A DNA stretch of 8,300 nucleotides from Gemmatimonadota bacterium (lineage in GTDB: Bacteria > Gemmatimonadota > Gemmatimonadetes > Palauibacterales > Palauibacteraceae): contig JAMJQV010000150.1 of the NCBI GenBank assembly GCA_023554435.1, positions 1 through 8,300 on the forward strand. The letters run 5' to 3'. The translations under genes and the position numbers were made by a program. The notes under the pieces are model-generated. The model had not been told where the DNA came from. It did no database searches and saw only the letters and a list, made by a program, of their open reading frames with translations. Positions 6,721-8,300 of this stretch are shown piece after piece. How positions within the stretch are numbered: position 1 is the first letter of the stretch; every line of letters starts with the position of its first letter.

Positions 6721-7497
6721 ATGACGAGAAGACAGAAGCAGGCAACCTGGCCAGGGGTAGCGGCGTCAGTCGCGCTGTTGGCGAGCGCCTCCGGCGCGAA
6801 CGGGCAGATCATCAACACGCTCCGTGGCTGGAGCGAAGACGAGGTGGGATGGTCGGGCGAGGTCGCGGCAGCGATCGCCATCGCGCAGGGAAACACCGAG
6901 TATTTCGAGCTCGACCTTAGCGCGGCGGTCCAATATGCCGGAGACAGGCACAGAGTGCGTGCGCTGGCGGACGTAGATCGACGAACGGCGTCCGGGGTCG
7001 ACATCGCCGAGGCCACCCTGATACACCTTCGGCACAACTATCGGCTGACTCCGGTCGTGCACTCGCTGCTCTTCATCCAGGTGCAAAACAACCCGTTCCA
7101 GCGCATCGACAGCCGTTTCCTTCTGGGTCTGGGAGCGAGGTTCGACGTAGTGCGAGCCGAGACCTGGGAGGCATCTCTGGGCGCATCCTACATGCGCGAG
7201 AGTGAGAATCTCACGGACGATGACTCCGGACCTGCGCGCAGGAACAGGGGAAGCTTCTTTGCCAGCGTCTTAGGCAAGCTCACGAAGCAGGTTCTGGTGG
7301 ACGCATATGCGTTTTATCAACCCGTCATCACGGACTGGTCAAACGCTCGGGCATCCGTTGGCAGCAACCTGGACGTAGCCCTGGTCGGCCAGCTCGCGCT
7401 GGTCGTCGGGTTCCGGTTCGCGTACAACTCCGAGCCGGCGCCAGGAGTAGAGACGGACGACATGTGGCTGAGAATGGGCGTTCGATTCAACTTCTAG
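6721..7497 (+). CDS. DUF481-like outer-membrane protein
   Basis: This protein of 258 residues has a Sec signal peptide: MTRRQKQ, a hydrophobic stretch VAASVALLASA, and a likely cleavage after Ala-Asn-Gly (residue 28). The mature part matches the DUF481 (YdiY-like) pattern. It has a Trp-Ser-Gly opening strand followed by AIAQGNTEYFELDLSAAV, strongly alternating strands, HNYRLTPVVHSLLFIQVQ, and RFLLGLGARFDV in the middle. It ends MGVRFNF, with a terminal Phe as in BAM substrates. The role of the family is unclear; an outer-membrane barrel is the safest statement. GGAAG (6710-6714) lies 6 bases before ATG 6721; a TTG directly before it (6718) is a less likely start. A 6-bp stem-loop TCTCAC-CGCGT-GTGAGA (6676-6692) lies in the putative leader. 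The DUF1772 gene follows on the same strand after 84 bp, so co-transcription is possible but not shown. Confidence 0.7.
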   Translation: MTRRQKQATWPGVAASVALLASASGANGQIINTLRGWSEDEVGWSGEVAAAIAIAQGNTEYFELDLSAAVQYAGDRHRVRALADVDRRTASGVDIAEATLIHLRHNYRLTPVVHSLLFIQVQNNPFQRIDSRFLLGLGARFDVVRAETWEASLGASYMRESENLTDDDSGPARRNRGSFFASVLGKLTKQVLVDAYAFYQPVITDWSNARASVGSNLDVALVGQLALVVGFRFAYNSEPAPGVETDDMWLRMGVRFNF

Positions 7498-7581
7498 AGA
7501 CAGGCTCGAGCACTGGGTTGCTTTGCAGCAGATCCCCGAGACGAGCGCGAACGCGAACACCATGTACTGGAGGAGTCGGGA

Positions 7582-8079
7582 ATGTCAGTGGTGGCCCAGA
7601 TCACCCTCATGCTTGCCGCGTTTCTTTGCTCGCTCGTCGCGGGCTTTCTGTTTGCGTTCGCGGTGGTCATCATGCCCGGGATCAGGAACCTCGACGACGG
7701 GGCATTTCTCAGGGCCTTCCAGGAGATGGATGGCGTCATCCAGCGAGGCAATCCACTGTTCGGCCTCGTTTGGGTCGGCTCTGTGTTGGCGTTGGTGGCG
7801 TGTCTGGCCCTGGGCGTAGGACAGGTAGCCGGTCTGGAGAGAACGCTACTCGTCCTGGCCGGCGCCATCTATCTGCTCGGAGTCCAGTTGCCGACACTCG
7901 TCGTCAACATCCCACTGAACAACCAACTTCAGGCGCTGGATATCGAGGGCGCAGACGAGACCACCCGCCGTTCAGCGCGTGAGCGGTTCGAACCGCGCTG
8001 GAATCGGTGGAATGCGCTCAGGACGGCGCTGGCTGTCCTGGCGTCGGCGATGTTGGTGGTCTTTCTGATCCGGCTTTGA
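7582..8079 (+). CDS. DUF1772 (anthrone oxygenase-like) integral membrane protein
   Basis: The 165-residue protein has four predicted transmembrane helices (about 6-29, 58-80, 87-107 and 145-163). It carries the hallmarks of DUF1772: GFLFAFAVVIMPG after the first helix's start, NPLFG opening the second, VNIPLNNQL (108-116) after the third, and RFEPRWNRWNALRT (135-148) before the fourth. The family includes fungal anthrone oxygenases that act on polyketides, but most bacterial members are unassigned; with no polyketide genes nearby I would not infer that reaction here. A very good SD, GGAGGAG (7569-7575), lies 6 bases before ATG 7582. The TGA stop (8077-8079) is followed immediately by a 115-bp tandem repeat. 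The stop also overlaps an ATG as TGATG, discussed under the repeat. Confidence 0.87.
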   Translation: MSVVAQITLMLAAFLCSLVAGFLFAFAVVIMPGIRNLDDGAFLRAFQEMDGVIQRGNPLFGLVWVGSVLALVACLALGVGQVAGLERTLLVLAGAIYLLGVQLPTLVVNIPLNNQLQALDIEGADETTRRSARERFEPRWNRWNALRTALAVLASAMLVVFLIRL

Positions 8080-8300
8080 TGCGCGAAGCGAAGCATTCCG
8101 AGCACGCCGCAGGCGAGCGCAGGACCACCCCGGACCGTGGCCTTGAGGACGTCGTTCAGCTTTGAGGAGTCATACGCCCGAAGGGATTCGCCGCTGCGCG
8201 AAGCGCAGCATTCCGAGCACGCCGCAGGCGAGCGCAGGACCACCCCGGACCGTGGCCTTGAGGACGTCGTTCAGCTTTGAGGAGTCATACGCCCGAAGGG
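8080..8300. repeat. Tandem direct repeat, 115-bp unit, continuing past the right edge
   Basis: The first unit spans 8080-8194 and the second begins at 8195; 106 of its 115 bases are inside the window. Across the comparable 106 bases the copies differ at one place only (A at 8091, C at 8206). The bases preceding each copy do not match (A 8079, C 8194), so the left boundary is exactly after the DUF1772 stop. Each unit contains a hairpin TGCGC-GAA-GCGCA (8195-8207 in copy 2, extendable to 7 bp at 8193-8209; one mismatch in copy 1). A second follows, GC(A)CGCC-GCA-GGCG(A)GC (8102-8118 and 8217-8233), and then a weaker CCAC/GTGG stem. The unit is not a multiple of three, so the array is not a protein repeat. 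The near-identity implies recent duplication or homogenisation. The number of copies is unknown because the window ends inside copy 2. Confidence 0.96.

Noticed and set aside
8080..8300. CRISPR array
   Set aside because: The repeat unit is 115 bp with no variable spacers; units abut directly.
8080..8300. Integron attC sites
   Set aside because: Unit length is in the attC range, but there is no GTTRRRY/RYYYAAC core pair (the nearest, GTTCAGC, does not fit) and no cassette genes between copies.

Overview
The window is GC-rich DNA, roughly 60-65% by eye, from a Gram-negative bacterium. A lipoprotein signal peptide and two secreted beta-barrel-type proteins, one ending in Tyr-Arg-Phe and the other in Asn-Phe, imply an outer membrane. 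The two-TM plus FlgO/TolB-like plus TPR protein is of a type that is abundant in Gemmatimonadota, Acidobacteriota and related environmental lineages. A Gemmatimonadota-like source is my best guess, but nothing here fixes the phylum.

Layout from left to right. (1) Positions 1-77, minus strand: the first 25 codons of a lipoprotein that runs off the left edge. (2) 232-915, minus: a class II aldolase/adducin-family enzyme. (3) 916-1260: a 345-base gap without a gene between divergent genes. (4) 1261-1956, plus: a secreted outer-membrane beta-barrel protein. (5) 1972-3705, minus and convergent with it: a membrane-anchored FlgO/TolB-like TPR protein with three back-to-back stem-loops in its upstream leader. 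(6) 3949-5040, plus: a zinc-dependent medium-chain dehydrogenase, probably leaderless behind a perfect TATAAT box. (7) 5092-6576, minus: a zinc-ribbon plus SAM-methyltransferase protein. (8) 6721-7497, plus: a DUF481-like outer-membrane protein. (9) 7582-8079, plus: a four-TM DUF1772 (anthrone-oxygenase-like) membrane protein. (10) 8080-8300: a tandem repeat with a 115-bp unit that starts on the base after the DUF1772 stop codon and runs off the right edge.

The genes do not form an obvious pathway or operon. Strand changes at almost every junction, and only items 8 and 9 are adjacent on one strand with a short gap (84 bp). I see no defence system, mobile element, CRISPR array, tRNA or rRNA. 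The most unusual signals are non-coding: the 115-bp tandem repeat with internal hairpins at the right edge, and the triple stem-loop leader of the TPR gene. I do not find convincing evidence for a complete new multi-gene system.
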